Below, piece after piece: positions 5,108 to 5,172 of a DNA stretch of 5,172 nt. A program made the translations under genes and the position numbers. Under the pieces are notes generated by a model. The model was not told the DNA's origin and did not search any database. It saw only the letters and a list, made by a program, of their open reading frames with translations. The DNA is taken from the NCBI GenBank assembly GCA_905236315.1, contig CAJOPO010000360.1, positions 1 to 5,172 on the forward strand, in the 5' to 3' direction. How positions within the stretch are numbered: the stretch's first letter is position 1; each line of letters starts with the position of its first letter. The stretch is from an uncultured Treponema sp. Its GTDB lineage: Bacteria > Spirochaetota > Spirochaetia > Treponematales > Treponemataceae.

Positions 5108-5172
5108 TTTTTTCTACCCTCCCCCACTCTTTTTCCCCTTTAGAAATCACCTTATTTTTAGTCTTAGGTATA
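4981..5172. other. pyrimidine-rich right edge
   Basis: The plus strand is almost all T and C here, with runs such as TTCCTCCTTCCC and CCCTCCCCCAC; C greatly exceeds G. On the minus strand the purine-rich sequence contains ribosome-binding-site-like AAGGAGGAA, but no start codon or open frame follows it. It may be the leader of something beyond the window or a helically unusual tract beside the origin. Confidence 0.4.

Larger units (their letters stand above)
4112..5172. other. probable origin and partition-site region, no convincing gene
   Basis: About 1.06 kb of very AT-rich DNA upstream of parA. It holds the parA promoter and operator, two inverted copies of a 21-bp palindrome, TTTGTTAC repeats, a TGTAACT pair 10 bp apart (4534-4540 and 4544-4550), TTTTATTAC three times (4669, 4700, 4882) and DnaA-box-like 9-mers. 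This mix is what plasmid origin and parS regions show. No Rep gene is seen, so the initiator would lie outside the window. The only short frame worth naming is a 45-codon plus-strand one at 4644-4781, which I do not accept. Confidence 0.45.

Overview
This AT-rich window looks like part of a plasmid or other extrachromosomal replicon from an oral-type Treponema (spirochaete). The clues are very low GC between genes, a short exported protein whose signal peptide ends in LFAQ as in many treponemal proteins, and a ParA/ParB partition pair beside an origin-like tract. The genus is inferred from style and composition. No rRNA, tRNA, transposase, CRISPR array or replication initiator gene is visible. 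All four confident genes lie on the minus strand, so transcription runs from high to low coordinates.

Layout from right to left, in the direction of transcription. At 4112-5172 is about 1 kb without a convincing gene, rich in signals: two copies of a 21-bp palindrome in opposite orientation (4261-4282 and 4784-4805), TTTGTTAC iteron-like repeats (4947-5107), DnaA-box-like 9-mers and a pyrimidine-rich edge. It ends in a well-formed promoter whose -10 sits inside a perfect 20-bp palindrome just ahead of parA. Then come parA (3341-4111) and parB (2428-3330), 10 bp apart. Together this reads as a partition module: ParA ATPase, ParB, candidate parS-like sites and an autoregulatory operator, next to a probable origin.

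Below parB is an open frame with no usable start (2206-2403), then a GC-rich hairpin that may end the operon (2145-2201). Next is a leader holding three overlapping hairpins whose arms are shared (1883-1962), followed by a strong ribosome binding site and two small translationally coupled genes: an unknown 106-residue protein (1546-1866) and an unknown exported 118-residue protein (1193-1549). Hairpins follow the second gene.

The first 1.19 kb holds no convincing gene. On the minus strand it shows a run of short protein-like frames (309-1011), most without a good start, suggesting decayed or rearranged DNA, plus several inverted repeats. The most interesting points are the shared-arm hairpin chain in the leader, the paired 21-bp palindromes, and the TAGTA/TACTA half-sites found both in the parA operator and in the leader of the two-gene operon.
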